DNA of 64,000 nt from Hoeflea marina. GTDB taxonomy: Bacteria > Pseudomonadota > Alphaproteobacteria > Rhizobiales > Rhizobiaceae. Below, piece after piece: positions 52,538 through 61,252 of the stretch (positions are counted from its first letter, which is position 1; each line of letters opens with the position of its first letter). The translations under genes and the position numbers were made by a program. The stretch covers positions 62,001-126,000 of the forward strand of contig NZ_QGTR01000003.1 of assembly GCF_003182275.1 (NCBI RefSeq). Reading direction: 5' to 3'. Below the pieces are notes generated by a model. It saw only the letters and a list, made by a program, of their open reading frames with translations, was not told the DNA's origin and did no database searches.

Positions 52538-53782
52538 CTAGCGGTCCGCGCGCGCCACAACCGCATGCAACAGCACGTTGACGCCGGCCAGAAAGTCGTC
52601 CGGCTCGCAGCTTTCCTCATTGTTGTGGGTGATGCCGCCCTTGCACGGCGTGAAGATCATCGCCGTCGGGCAATGGGTGGCCAGGAAATAGGCGTCGTGG
52701 CCAGCCTGGGACTGGATGTCGCGCCACTTGAACCCCATGCGCCTGGCTTCCTCGCGGGTGCCGGCTACCATCTCTTCATCGAAGATATCGCCGCCCCAGA
52801 ACCATTCGTCCTCTATGACGGCCTCACAACCGGCCTTGGCAGCACTCTCGAACAGAGCTCGCCGCATCTTTTCGGCCATGACCCGGGCTGTAGCGGGATC
52901 CGGATGGCGAACATCGCAGATCGCCTGCGCGCTGTCGGAAAGGATGCCCGGCTTGTTCGGCCAGGCCGCTAGCCGTGCCCCCGTCGCCTTGCCGTCGCCG
53001 ACGGCGAAATCCCAGCCGATATCGTCCACCGCGGTCAGCCAGCGGGCACCGGCGACCAGCGCATTGTGACGAAGGTCCATCGGCGTCGGGCCGGTATGGG
53101 CGGTCTTGCCGTTGAACTGGACCCGCATGCCGTGGCTAGGATAGCCGGCGGTCACGATGCCCACCTGCTGCCTTTCCGAGTCGAGAATGGGGCCCTGCTC
53201 GATGTGCAATTCGTAATAGGCGTCGATCTCGCCCGCCTGGCAATTGGTGCGGCCATTGTAGCCGATGCGCTCGAGCTCATCGCCGAAGCGGGCGCCGTCG
53301 TCGCCGACCAGGTCCTTGACCCAGGCAGGGGCATACTTGCCGACATAGCACCCAGACGCCACCATCGGCGGCGAAAAGCGGGCGCCCTCCTCGTTCGTCC
53401 AGTCGACGATGACAATGGGGCGCCGCGTGGCGTGGCCGGCGTCATTGAGGACACGGACCACTTCCAGCCCGGCCAGAACGCCGGCGATTCCATCAAACCG
53501 ACCGCCGTTGATCTGTGTGTCGAGATGGCTGCCGATCATGACGGGAGGCAGGTCATTCTGCGTGCCGTTGCGCCGGCCAAATATGTTGCCCAGTTCGTCG
53601 ATGTCGACCTGGAGGCCTGCGTCGCGGCACCAGCCGACAAAGATGTCACGCATCGTCCGGTCGTCATCGCTCAGGGTGAGCCGCGACAGCCCGCCCGGCC
53701 GACCCTTGCCGACTTCGGCGGAGCGCTCGATCGTGGACCAGAAACGATCGATGTCGGCGCGGAGGTCAGGCGAAAATGTCAT
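52538..53782 (-). CDS. Zn-dependent amidohydrolase (hydantoinase/carbamoylase, M20 family)
   Basis: A 414-residue metal-dependent hydrolase of the allantoate amidohydrolase / N-carbamoyl-L-amino acid hydrolase group. GSHLDTQINGGRFDGIAGVLAGLEV binds the first metal, WTNEEGARFSPPM supplies the Glu-Glu pair, and AGHDAYFLATHCPTAMIFTPCKGG carries the C-terminal histidine. A dimerisation domain with GKTAHTGPTPMDLRHNAL lies between. It would cut a ureido or carbamoyl group from a linear substrate. Two starts are possible: ATG 53818 overlaps the TRAP stop, but ATG 53782 has GAGGA about six bases upstream and is preferred. Follows the TRAP genes in one operon with the RidA gene upstream. Confidence 0.87.
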   Translation of the reverse strand: MTFSPDLRADIDRFWSTIERSAEVGKGRPGGLSRLTLSDDDRTMRDIFVGWCRDAGLQVDIDELGNIFGRRNGTQNDLPPVMIGSHLDTQINGGRFDGIAGVLAGLEVVRVLNDAGHATRRPIVIVDWTNEEGARFSPPMVASGCYVGKYAPAWVKDLVGDDGARFGDELERIGYNGRTNCQAGEIDAYYELHIEQGPILDSERQQVGIVTAGYPSHGMRVQFNGKTAHTGPTPMDLRHNALVAGARWLTAVDDIGWDFAVGDGKATGARLAAWPNKPGILSDSAQAICDVRHPDPATARVMAEKMRRALFESAAKAGCEAVIEDEWFWGGDIFDEEMVAGTREEARRMGFKWRDIQSQAGHDAYFLATHCPTAMIFTPCKGGITHNNEESCEPDDFLAGVNVLLHAVVARADR

Positions 53783-53817
53783 GGCGTCCTCAAGACGGTT
53801 GGCAAGGGTTCCGGTCA

Positions 53818-55098
53818 TCAGATGGCCGGCAGAAAAGCGGTGATGATCTGCGGGAAGACCACCAGCAGCAGCAGGATTGCAATCATCACGCCCAGGAACG
53901 GGATCAGATAGCGGAACGTCGCGGCAAGCGGGATCTTGCCGGTCCTGCACGCGGCCATCAGATCGATGCCGAGCGGCGGGGTGTTGGCACCGATTGCCAG
54001 GTTGATGGTCAGCAACACGCCGAAATAGACCGGGTCGATTTCATAGCTTCGCAGAACCGGCATGAACACCGGCGCCAGGATCAGGATGATGGCGATCGAT
54101 TCCATGAACGTCCCGAGCACCAGCACTGCCAGCATGATCAGCAGCAGCGCCATCATGGCGCTGTCGGTAGCGCCGGTGATGCCGTTGACGACGAGCTGCG
54201 GCACCTGTTCGACCGTCAGCACCCAGCCGAAGACCGACGCGGCGGCGATCACCAGCAGGATCGAGCCGGTCATCTCGGTGGTTTCCCGGAGCAGCGAAGC
54301 GATGCCCGACAGCGTCAGCTGGCGATAGACGAACAGACCGATGAACAGGGCATAGGCGACGCCGATGCCGGCCGCCTCCGTCGGCGTGAAGATTCCGAAA
54401 CGAATGCCGCCGACAATGATCAGGGGCGCGACCAGGGCGAGGATCGAGTCTCCGAAGGCCGGCCTGAGCCGCGACCAGCTGAACGCTTCGCCACCCTTCC
54501 AGCCGTTCTTCCGGGAGATCCACCAGGCAACGACGATCAGGCCGATTCCCAGCAGAATGCCTGGGCCGATGGAGCCGATGAACAACTGCCCGATCGAGGT
54601 TCCGGTGGCCGTGCCGTAGACGATCAGCACGATGGACGGCGGTATCACCGTTCCGAGAGAGCCGGCACAGCCAAGGGCCGCGGCCGAGAACCCCGGCTCA
54701 TAGCCGCGATCCTTCATGGCGGGCAGCATCATCGAGCCGATGGCGACCACGTCGGCGACGCCGGACCCGGACAGCGAGCCGAACATCATGCAGGCGATGA
54801 TCATGACAATGGCGAGGCCGCCGGTGCGCTGGCCGACGACGGCGGCGCACAGCGCAATGATCCGCGGCGCCAGCCCGCCATGCACCATCAGCAGCCCGGC
54901 AAACAGGAACAGCGGAATGGCGAGCAAGGTGAAGCTGTCGATGCCGGCGACCATGCGTTGCGCCACGACGATGAGCGGGGCGGTATCGGCGATCAGCAGG
55001 TAGAATACAGAGGACAGCGCCAGCGCGATGGTGATCGGCGCGTCGATGAGGACGAGGGCGACAAAGCTCAACAGCAGGATGATGAGGCCGAGACTCAT
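53818..55098 (-). CDS. dctM: TRAP transporter large permease DctM
   Basis: A 426-residue polytopic membrane protein with about twelve helices, the transport subunit of a TRAP secondary importer. GGLAIVMIIACMMFGSLSGSGVADVVAIGSMMLPAM is the conserved motif region and LGCAGSLGTVIPPSIVLIVYG the other. ATG 55098 starts the hydrophobic N-terminal helix; a longer reading upstream overlaps the small permease and is rejected. The stop (TGA) overlaps an alternative ATG of the hydrolase gene. Confidence 0.92.
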   Translation of the reverse strand: MSLGLIILLLSFVALVLIDAPITIALALSSVFYLLIADTAPLIVVAQRMVAGIDSFTLLAIPLFLFAGLLMVHGGLAPRIIALCAAVVGQRTGGLAIVMIIACMMFGSLSGSGVADVVAIGSMMLPAMKDRGYEPGFSAAALGCAGSLGTVIPPSIVLIVYGTATGTSIGQLFIGSIGPGILLGIGLIVVAWWISRKNGWKGGEAFSWSRLRPAFGDSILALVAPLIIVGGIRFGIFTPTEAAGIGVAYALFIGLFVYRQLTLSGIASLLRETTEMTGSILLVIAAASVFGWVLTVEQVPQLVVNGITGATDSAMMALLLIMLAVLVLGTFMESIAIILILAPVFMPVLRSYEIDPVYFGVLLTINLAIGANTPPLGIDLMAACRTGKIPLAATFRYLIPFLGVMIAILLLLVVFPQIITAFLPAI

Positions 55099-55571
55099 TT
55101 GCGCCATCCCCCGACAAACACCGCCACCAGCGAGAAGCAGGCCGTGACCGGCAGCGCCAGATAGACCAGTCCGACCGGCAGGCTCAGCACCGTGGTTTCG
55201 TGGGACCAGGTGGCCATGGTCAGGTTCCAGCCGGTGACCAGAAGCACGAGCAGGAAGGCGGCTGTGGCGATCATGGCGAGGAAGGCGATGGCATTGCGGA
55301 AGCGACCGGGTGCGACCAGCAGATCGGTTATGCCGGCGGACAGATGGCTGCGCCGGACGAAGCCGGAGATGGCGCCGATGAAGGTCACCCAGACCAGCAG
55401 CAGCCGCGGAAGTTCCTCCGACCAGCGGGGCGTGTAGGACAGCACGTAGCGGGCAAACACGACATAGACGATGATGGCGGAAAAAGCGGCAATGGCGGCG
55501 CCGCCGCAGGTGGCTGCCCAATAGTCCAGAGCATTGCCCAGACGGACGGATCGATCGGGCCTGTCTTCCAT
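55095..55571 (-). CDS. dctQ: TRAP transporter small permease DctQ
   Basis: A 158-residue membrane protein with four hydrophobic helices (IAAFSAIIVYVVFARYVLS, FLAMIATAAFLLVLLVTGW and others), the size of DctQ. It stabilises the DctM subunit. Its stop region overlaps the DctM start by four bases. The binding-protein gene lies 140 bases upstream, separated by two stem-loops. Confidence 0.88.
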   Translation of the reverse strand: MEDRPDRSVRLGNALDYWAATCGGAAIAAFSAIIVYVVFARYVLSYTPRWSEELPRLLLVWVTFIGAISGFVRRSHLSAGITDLLVAPGRFRNAIAFLAMIATAAFLLVLLVTGWNLTMATWSHETTVLSLPVGLVYLALPVTACFSLVAVFVGGWRK

Positions 55572-55647
55572 GGGAGCGTCCTTGTCGTTGAACGGGAGCG
55601 GTCGGGATCAGCTAACGTCAAGCCACCCAAGCGCAAATCCGATGCTG

Positions 55648-55701
55648 CCGGCGCTTTCGCCGGGCATCGCTCACCGCGGCGCCGAAGCGACGCGGTGAGC
55701 G
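55648..55701 (-). other. tandem stem-loops between dctP and dctQ
   Basis: The first hairpin in transcription order has arms CGCGGTGAGC (55692-55701) and GCTCACCGCG (55670-55679), a perfect 10 bp stem with a 12-base loop, starting 11 bases after the dctP stop. The second pairs CCGGCG (55649-55654) with CGCCGG (55659-55664). Neither ends in a U-tract. They probably protect the dctP message or reduce read-through into dctQM. Confidence 0.55.
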
Positions 55702-55711
55702 TGTTTCGGCA

Positions 55712-56707
55712 TCAGTTGCGGTAACTGTTGAGGGTCTCGAGCAGTTCGGGACCGAAGACATCCTTCTGGGCTTCCCAGATCGGCTCAAGCGCCTTGACGA
55801 AAGCCGGCTTGTTGACCTCGTTGAACGCCATCCCCTTGGATTCCAGCTTTGCCACCAGTTCCTGTTCGGCTGCAGCGACCATCTCGCGCTGCTTGTTGCC
55901 CCAGCTGACGGCGGCAGCCTTCACAAGGACCTGATCCTCCGGGGAGATCTTGTCCCAGACGGTCTTCGACACCGTCAGGCAGGCAGCGCCCCAGATGTGC
56001 CCGGACATCGAGACATATTTCTGCACTTCAAAGAACGACGCGGAATCGATGATCGAGAGCGGGTTCTCCTGGGCATCGAAGACGCCCTGCTGCAGAGCCG
56101 AATAGAGTTCGCCGAACGCCAGCGGAGCCGGCTGCGCACCAAGCGCCTCGAAAGTCGCCAGCCGCACCTTGTCGGGCGTGACGCGGATCTTGAGCCCGGC
56201 AAGGTCGGCGGGTTCGACGATCGGACGGACATTGTTGGTGATGTTGCGGAAGCCGTTCTCCCACCAGCCGAGGACCTCGATGCCCTGGGCGTCGAGCAGA
56301 TCGGCCAGCGCCGTCCCGAGCTTGCCGTCGAGCGCCGCAAAGGCCTGCTCGCGGCTTGTCCAGGCATAGGGCATCTCGATGATGCCGAGCTTGGGCTCGA
56401 CGAACTGGAAGGAGCCGCTGCCGATCACGCCACCCTGGATGGTGCCGATCTGCATGCCCTCGATGACTTCCTTTTCAGAGCCCAGCTGGCCGGACGGAAA
56501 GACCTCGACATCGACGCGGCCTTCGGTCTTCTCCGCCACCTCGGCTGCAAACCCCTTTGCAGCAACATTCCAGCTGTGGGTTTCCGGCAGCACATGGGCC
56601 AGACGGATGGTGGTTTCGGCAACTGCCAGGGATGGCGAGAAAATGCCGATCATGGCGGCGGCGATCCCGCAGGCAGCGGTGTGGAAGAGCTTGTCTGCAA
56701 TCTGCAT
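55712..56707 (-). CDS. dctP: TRAP transporter solute-binding protein DctP
   Basis: A 331-residue periplasmic protein. A signal peptide (LFHTAACGIAAAMIGIFSPSLAVAE) is followed by the DctP fold: TTIRLAHVLPETHSWNVAAKGFAAEV, VDVEVFPSGQLGSEKEVIEGMQIG, and the ligand-gripping Arg region LKIRVTPDKVRLATFEALGAQPAPLAFGELYSALQQGVFDAQENP. Binds a carboxylate-bearing solute for DctQM; specificity unknown. The neighbours suggest a ureido or amino acid derivative. A GTTACCCC stretch precedes the start. Confidence 0.92.
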   Translation of the reverse strand: MQIADKLFHTAACGIAAAMIGIFSPSLAVAETTIRLAHVLPETHSWNVAAKGFAAEVAEKTEGRVDVEVFPSGQLGSEKEVIEGMQIGTIQGGVIGSGSFQFVEPKLGIIEMPYAWTSREQAFAALDGKLGTALADLLDAQGIEVLGWWENGFRNITNNVRPIVEPADLAGLKIRVTPDKVRLATFEALGAQPAPLAFGELYSALQQGVFDAQENPLSIIDSASFFEVQKYVSMSGHIWGAACLTVSKTVWDKISPEDQVLVKAAAVSWGNKQREMVAAAEQELVAKLESKGMAFNEVNKPAFVKALEPIWEAQKDVFGPELLETLNSYRN

Positions 56708-56867
56708 GTTGTTACCCCTTTTTTGCTCGTTACTGTCGTGGATATGAGAGCACCCTGTCCGACAGGCGGCAAATAGGCTGAACCAATGCTTCCAATAGTG
56801 GCTGATTATGGAGCGTGACGCGCAGAGCCTGCTGCCAGGTCGCCCTCGGGCGGGAACGGGGCGGCGG

Positions 56868-57266
56868 TCACGCGGAGTCGATGGTGGCGATGCACTCTAT
56901 TTCGATATCGAAATGGGTCCATGGCTTGATCGCCACGCAGGTCCGGGCTGGAAAACCCTCGGTGAAATACTCGCGGTAGACGGCGTTGAGATCGGCGGCC
57001 ATGTCATTGTCGGAGATGAACACCAGCGCTTTGGCGACGCAATTCATCGATGATCCCGCATGCCCGAGCGTAAAGGCAAGCGCGTCCAGACAGGCGCGCG
57101 CCTGGGCGGCGATGTCGCCACGGACGATCTCGCCTGTCCTGACATCGAGCGGCGGCATGCCGCAGGTGTAGAGCGTCTCGCCGACACGCACCAGTGCAGA
57201 GGTGGGTGCTCCCAACCGGCGGATGGCCTCGGAGATGACCGGCACTTCGATGATCGTCCGCTTCAT
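56868..57266 (-). CDS. RidA-family protein (reactive imine/enamine deaminase type)
   Basis: A 132-residue RidA/YjgF-type protein that forms a trimer and hydrolyses reactive enamine or imine intermediates. LVRVGETLYTCGMPPLDVRTGEIVRGDIAAQARACLDALAFTLGHAGSSM is the family core and FPARTCVAIKPWTHFDIEIECIATI the end. The canonical Arg of RidA at the active site aligns with the Arg of FPARTCV. ATG 57266 has AAGGAAAA upstream; a longer start at 57329 is rejected. It precedes the TRAP/hydrolase operon on the same strand, about 160 bases away. Confidence 0.87.
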   Translation of the reverse strand: MKRTIIEVPVISEAIRRLGAPTSALVRVGETLYTCGMPPLDVRTGEIVRGDIAAQARACLDALAFTLGHAGSSMNCVAKALVFISDNDMAADLNAVYREYFTEGFPARTCVAIKPWTHFDIEIECIATIDSA

Positions 57267-57300
57267 GGGTTTTCCTTTTCTCGCTGTCACCCTCCGGTAC

Positions 57301-57332
57301 GGGGTGAAGTCGGCGTCCGTCGCCGACACCCC
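57301..57332 (-). other. long hairpin upstream of the RidA gene
   Basis: GGGGTG-AAG-TCGGCG pairs with CGCCGA-CACCCC, giving a 12 bp stem with a three-base bulge and a five-base loop. It lies about 195 bases past the GGDEF/EAL stop and 35 bases before the RidA start, so it may be the terminator of the former or a leader element of the latter. Confidence 0.4.
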
Positions 57333-57525
57333 AGAAGGAGAAGCAGGGCTGATTTGTCAACCTGCCGCAGGCCTCGCGCGCGGCCGCGACTGCCTCGCCG
57401 CCGGAGACTCCGGCTTGACGCTTGAAACGAGCACGGTCGACCGGATGTCGAATGACCGAAGAGGCACGGTCGTGCCGGAGCAACGGCACTTTGCAGCCGG
57501 CGCTTGCCGTGGCTGCAGGCCGGAG

Positions 57526-60192
57526 TCACGCCACCGCGCGCCAGTGCTGGCGCCGGACAAACTCGATCAGCCGGTCCGACGACATCGGCGCCGCGAACGC
57601 GTAGCCCTGCAGCGTGTCGCAGCCGAGTTCGCGCAGAATGGCGGCGTGCTCCATCGTCTCGACGCCCTCCGCCACCACCTTGATGCCGAGGGACTGGCCG
57701 ATGTCGATGATCGAGGCCACCAGCCGCCGCTGACTCTCGCATCCGACGATGGGCTGAATCAGGCAGCGGTCGATCTTGAGGGTTGTCGGCCGGACCTGGA
57801 TCAGACTGACGATCGAGGCGAAGCCGGTGCCGAAATCGTCGATCTCGATCTCGATGCCGAGCTGCTTGAGCCGCGCGATGTTGTCGACGATGGTCTCGTT
57901 GTTGTCATCGAGGAAGATCGATTCAAGCAGCTCGAAGGACAACGTGCCCGGCTCGAAGGCGAGCCCATCGAGGCCGTCGATCAGATTGGGATCGTAGAGC
58001 CTGCCCGCCGAGACATTGACCGACATCTTGGGAATGTGCAGGTTCAAGGCCTTCCAGCGTGTTGATTGCCACAGGGTCTGCTTGAGAATGATCTGGTCGA
58101 TCATCGGCACGACATCGAGTTCCTCCGCGGTCGGCAGGAACGCATCCGGCGTCAGCAGTCCTTCGGTCGGATGCTCCCAACGCGCCAGCGCCTCGACGCC
58201 AACGATGTCGAGCGTCCGGGCGTCGAACTGCGGCTGGAAATGAGGCAGGAATTCCTGTCTTTCCAATCCGCTGAGAATGTCGTCGGCCAGGCGCTTGCTG
58301 CGGATGATCCCGGTCTTGAGCGATTCATTGAAGAACTCGAAGCGATTGCGTCCGTTCTTCTTGGCCCGGTAGAGCGCAATGTCGGCATCGACGAGAAGCG
58401 GCTTGCACGGCTCCGCCTCATTGCAGTCTGCCATGGCAATGCCGATGCTGACGCCGAAACGGCACTGGTGGTTCTGATAGGGAACCGGCTGGCGCATCTC
58501 ATCGACGATGCGGCCGGCGAGCGCTGCCAGTTGCGCCTCGTCGGTCGGCTGGGTAATGGCGATGACGAACTCGTCGCCACCGACGCGGGCGATGATGTCT
58601 CCCTGCCTGACGCTGCCGCGGAGCACCGATGCGGCATGGACCAGCATGGCGTCGCCGGCGGCATGGCCGAGCGTATCGTTGATCTGCTTGAACCGGTCGA
58701 GGTCTATGTGCAGCAAGGCAGTCACCTGATGGCCGGCGGCGCCACTCAGAAGCCGGTCGTCCAGGAACCGCCGGTTGGGCAATCCGGTCAGGCTGTCATG
58801 GAGCGAGTTGTGCTCCATTTCGGTGCGGGCGCACTCCAGATCCAGGTTTCGAAGCTCCGCATTCTGCTTGGCCAGGACCAGGCTGGCCTTGAGCTCGAAA
58901 TCCGCGGACACATCCCAGTTCGCCCCGATCATGTAGCGCTGCCCAAAATCACCGTCGTGAATGGCGGCAATGGCCCTGATCCATCGCGTCGCGCCCTGTC
59001 CGTCCCGAACCCGGAACTCGGATTCATAGGTGGTTCCATTGCCGATCGCTTCCGTGAATTCGCGCTCCGCGCGGTCCCGATCATCCGGGTGCAGCGCCCT
59101 GCGCCAGTGCTCGACATCGATTCGGGTGACATCGTCGGGAAGGCTGTAGAGTTCCCTCATCCGGCTGTCCCATGTCAGGATGCCGGAATCCAGGGTGAGC
59201 TCCCAGACACCGATCCGGGAGGTGTTGAGCGCCAGCGTCAGCCTTTGCGACAGCTTCTGCGCGAGACGCTGGCTGCGCCTGAGGTTGCGGATGTCCTTCC
59301 GCCGCTGATCGAAGAGGTAGCCGGCGATCGAGATCGGCGCGATCAACAGGAGCGCGGCGACAACGATATAGAAGCGGAACACCCAAACATCGGCCGAGGA
59401 GTCCGACCAGCCTCCGCGAGGGATCGCGGCCAGGCGCCAGCTGCCGCTTGGCAAGGTCACTTCCGACACCACCGGATCGCTGTCGAGCAGCCGCGACCGG
59501 CCGAAGAAGACGGCGCCGGCAGCACCTGTTGCGTCTCTCCCGGATATGGCGATCTCGATCGGCAGGTCGTCGGCGAGAAGCCCACTGTCGGCATACAGCC
59601 GCTCCACGTCCACGACCGCGGAGACAATGCCCCACAGATGCCTGCCATGAAATTCATCATCGATGAAGACCGGAAACCGCCCGATGAACCCCTGCCCGCC
59701 CTGCAGCAGGTCGACCGGCCCGGCAAGCACCATTTCCTTGGACGCGACCGCCCGCAACGCGGCCTCGCGCTGGACGGCGTTGTTGCGGTAGTCGAGTCCG
59801 ATCGCCTTTTCATTGCCCTCGATCGGATACATGAGGCTCACGACAAGGTTCGGCGCGCCGGCAATATTGCGCAGCTGCGAATGGTGGCCGACCAGGTTGG
59901 AGGCGATGCGGCTGAAGCGGTCCTGATCGATGTCGGGCTGGGATGCGATGACGGCGGTCAGCCCGCGCACCAGCTGGATGTTGCTGGTGATGTTGCCTTC
60001 CAGGCTTGCACGGATGGCGCCAAGCTGTTCGCTGACCTCGGTGCGGGCACTTTGATGGTGAATTGCCCGGTTCTGGTGGTCGGCGAAGACACCGATCGCC
60101 AGCGCGCCGATCAACGCGATGCCGGCGGCGGCGGCGCCGGGCGGAAAGAAGGCCAGTCTGGCAATCATCCGCATGAGAAAGCGTGCACTCAT
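57526..60192 (-). CDS. membrane-bound GGDEF-EAL protein with CHASE and PAS domains
   Basis: An 888-residue inner-membrane c-di-GMP enzyme. A first helix (about 10-32) and a second (about 260-285) enclose a periplasmic CHASE-like sensor domain; a PAS domain (about 330-440) follows, then GGDEF and EAL domains. The GGDEF site is intact (RVGGDEFV) and has an RxxD inhibition motif (RQGD) in front. The EAL domain also looks active: GVEALARW, ESIFLDDN, IDDFGTGFAS and EGVET are all present. It could make or degrade c-di-GMP according to a periplasmic ligand. ATG 60192 has GGAG six bases upstream. Confidence 0.9.
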   Translation of the reverse strand: MSARFLMRMIARLAFFPPGAAAAGIALIGALAIGVFADHQNRAIHHQSARTEVSEQLGAIRASLEGNITSNIQLVRGLTAVIASQPDIDQDRFSRIASNLVGHHSQLRNIAGAPNLVVSLMYPIEGNEKAIGLDYRNNAVQREAALRAVASKEMVLAGPVDLLQGGQGFIGRFPVFIDDEFHGRHLWGIVSAVVDVERLYADSGLLADDLPIEIAISGRDATGAAGAVFFGRSRLLDSDPVVSEVTLPSGSWRLAAIPRGGWSDSSADVWVFRFYIVVAALLLIAPISIAGYLFDQRRKDIRNLRRSQRLAQKLSQRLTLALNTSRIGVWELTLDSGILTWDSRMRELYSLPDDVTRIDVEHWRRALHPDDRDRAEREFTEAIGNGTTYESEFRVRDGQGATRWIRAIAAIHDGDFGQRYMIGANWDVSADFELKASLVLAKQNAELRNLDLECARTEMEHNSLHDSLTGLPNRRFLDDRLLSGAAGHQVTALLHIDLDRFKQINDTLGHAAGDAMLVHAASVLRGSVRQGDIIARVGGDEFVIAITQPTDEAQLAALAGRIVDEMRQPVPYQNHQCRFGVSIGIAMADCNEAEPCKPLLVDADIALYRAKKNGRNRFEFFNESLKTGIIRSKRLADDILSGLERQEFLPHFQPQFDARTLDIVGVEALARWEHPTEGLLTPDAFLPTAEELDVVPMIDQIILKQTLWQSTRWKALNLHIPKMSVNVSAGRLYDPNLIDGLDGLAFEPGTLSFELLESIFLDDNNETIVDNIARLKQLGIEIEIDDFGTGFASIVSLIQVRPTTLKIDRCLIQPIVGCESQRRLVASIIDIGQSLGIKVVAEGVETMEHAAILRELGCDTLQGYAFAAPMSSDRLIEFVRRQHWRAVA

Positions 60193-60370
60193 TGTCGCTC
60201 CGGTGAAACCACGGCGCCCGGCTTGGGCCAGGCACTGCGCCACTCCATTTCAAGCGACGATAGACGGAAACCCGTAACAATTGACTAAGACATGACGGCG
60301 CATTCCAGAGATCCGGTTGCGCAGTGAGGCGCGGTGATGGATCGTCGCCGCAAACCCCTGGTACCGGACC

Positions 60371-61174
60371 CTAGCCATTGTCCATCAGCGTGTGGATGAA
60401 CCGCGAAAACAGCTCACCCTGCGAACGGATCCGCAATTTCGCATAGATGTTCCGCCGATGGATCCGCACAGTGCCCGAGGATATGGACATGATACGTCCG
60501 GCGGCTTCGGCCGAGTGCCCTTTCAGAGTGTATTCCACCACCTCGCGCTCCCGGGGGGTGAGGATGGCGTCACCGAAGGTCTGGAAGGCATGCTCGATAT
60601 GGCTCTGGATCCTCGACTGCCCGCTCTCCTCGGGAACCTGCGAGAACGTCGCGGACAGTTCCGCCCAGTTGCCGCGGATTCCCGCCTCCACGATCGGCCG
60701 CACGGAGTCCAGCGCAGCGATCTCCCTGGCCGTAAACGGCCTCTCGGCGCGCATCAGCGACACCACGGCCATGGCGCTGCCGGGCAGGTCGATGAAATAG
60801 CCGATCTCCTCGGCCAGTCCAGTCCTGACATAGTAGGTCCGGAAATACTCTCCCTGATAGAAGCGATCGGGCGCCAGATCCTTCATGCGGTAGAGCCCGG
60901 GCTTCACCGGCAGGGCGCTGGCGAGGAAGAACGGATCGAGCAGGTAGGGTCCCTCCTGGTAGTCGGTGACGAAGATCCGCCGCTTGCCGGTTGGAAAATC
61001 GTCATAGAGATCGATCGGACGGGCGGAGCCGCGATAACCGAAGATGACGGTGAAATCGAAGGCGGCCACCTGCCGCAGCATTCCCGAGAGGGCGGGAGGA
61101 AACTGATCGGATCCGATGGCGGCGATCATGCCGCCCGCCGCGGCGATCCAGGACCTATCCATGGCGGGAGACAT
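60371..61174 (-). CDS. LuxR-family transcriptional regulator
   Basis: A 267-residue regulator with a helical N-terminal ligand-binding-like domain (about 1-190) and a C-terminal LuxR helix-turn-helix (LTPREREVVEYTLKGHSAEAAGRIMSISSGTVRIHRRNIYAKLRI). It lacks a receiver domain and the AHL pocket signature, so the effector is unknown. ATGs at 61174 and 61162 are both plausible with weak ribosome sites. It is divergent from the polyamine-type ABC operon with 78 bases between starts, which contains the AT-rich GTGATATATACATC region, and is its likely regulator. Confidence 0.82.
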   Translation of the reverse strand: MSPAMDRSWIAAAGGMIAAIGSDQFPPALSGMLRQVAAFDFTVIFGYRGSARPIDLYDDFPTGKRRIFVTDYQEGPYLLDPFFLASALPVKPGLYRMKDLAPDRFYQGEYFRTYYVRTGLAEEIGYFIDLPGSAMAVVSLMRAERPFTAREIAALDSVRPIVEAGIRGNWAELSATFSQVPEESGQSRIQSHIEHAFQTFGDAILTPREREVVEYTLKGHSAEAAGRIMSISSGTVRIHRRNIYAKLRIRSQGELFSRFIHTLMDNG

Positions 61175-61252
61175 CCCGCCGGGCCGTGTATGCTAAACGT
61201 GATATATACATCAACTCTCTGGTTTCCTACTGTTTGCCAGGAGTTAGACAAT
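61175..61252. promoter_or_regulatory. divergent promoter region, LuxR gene and ABC operon
   Basis: The 78-base gap carries an AT-rich block (TGATATATACATCA, around 61200-61213) unlike its GC-rich surroundings and a TATATA that could serve as a -10 element. It is the only room for control of the divergent polyamine-type transporter operon. Confidence 0.4.
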
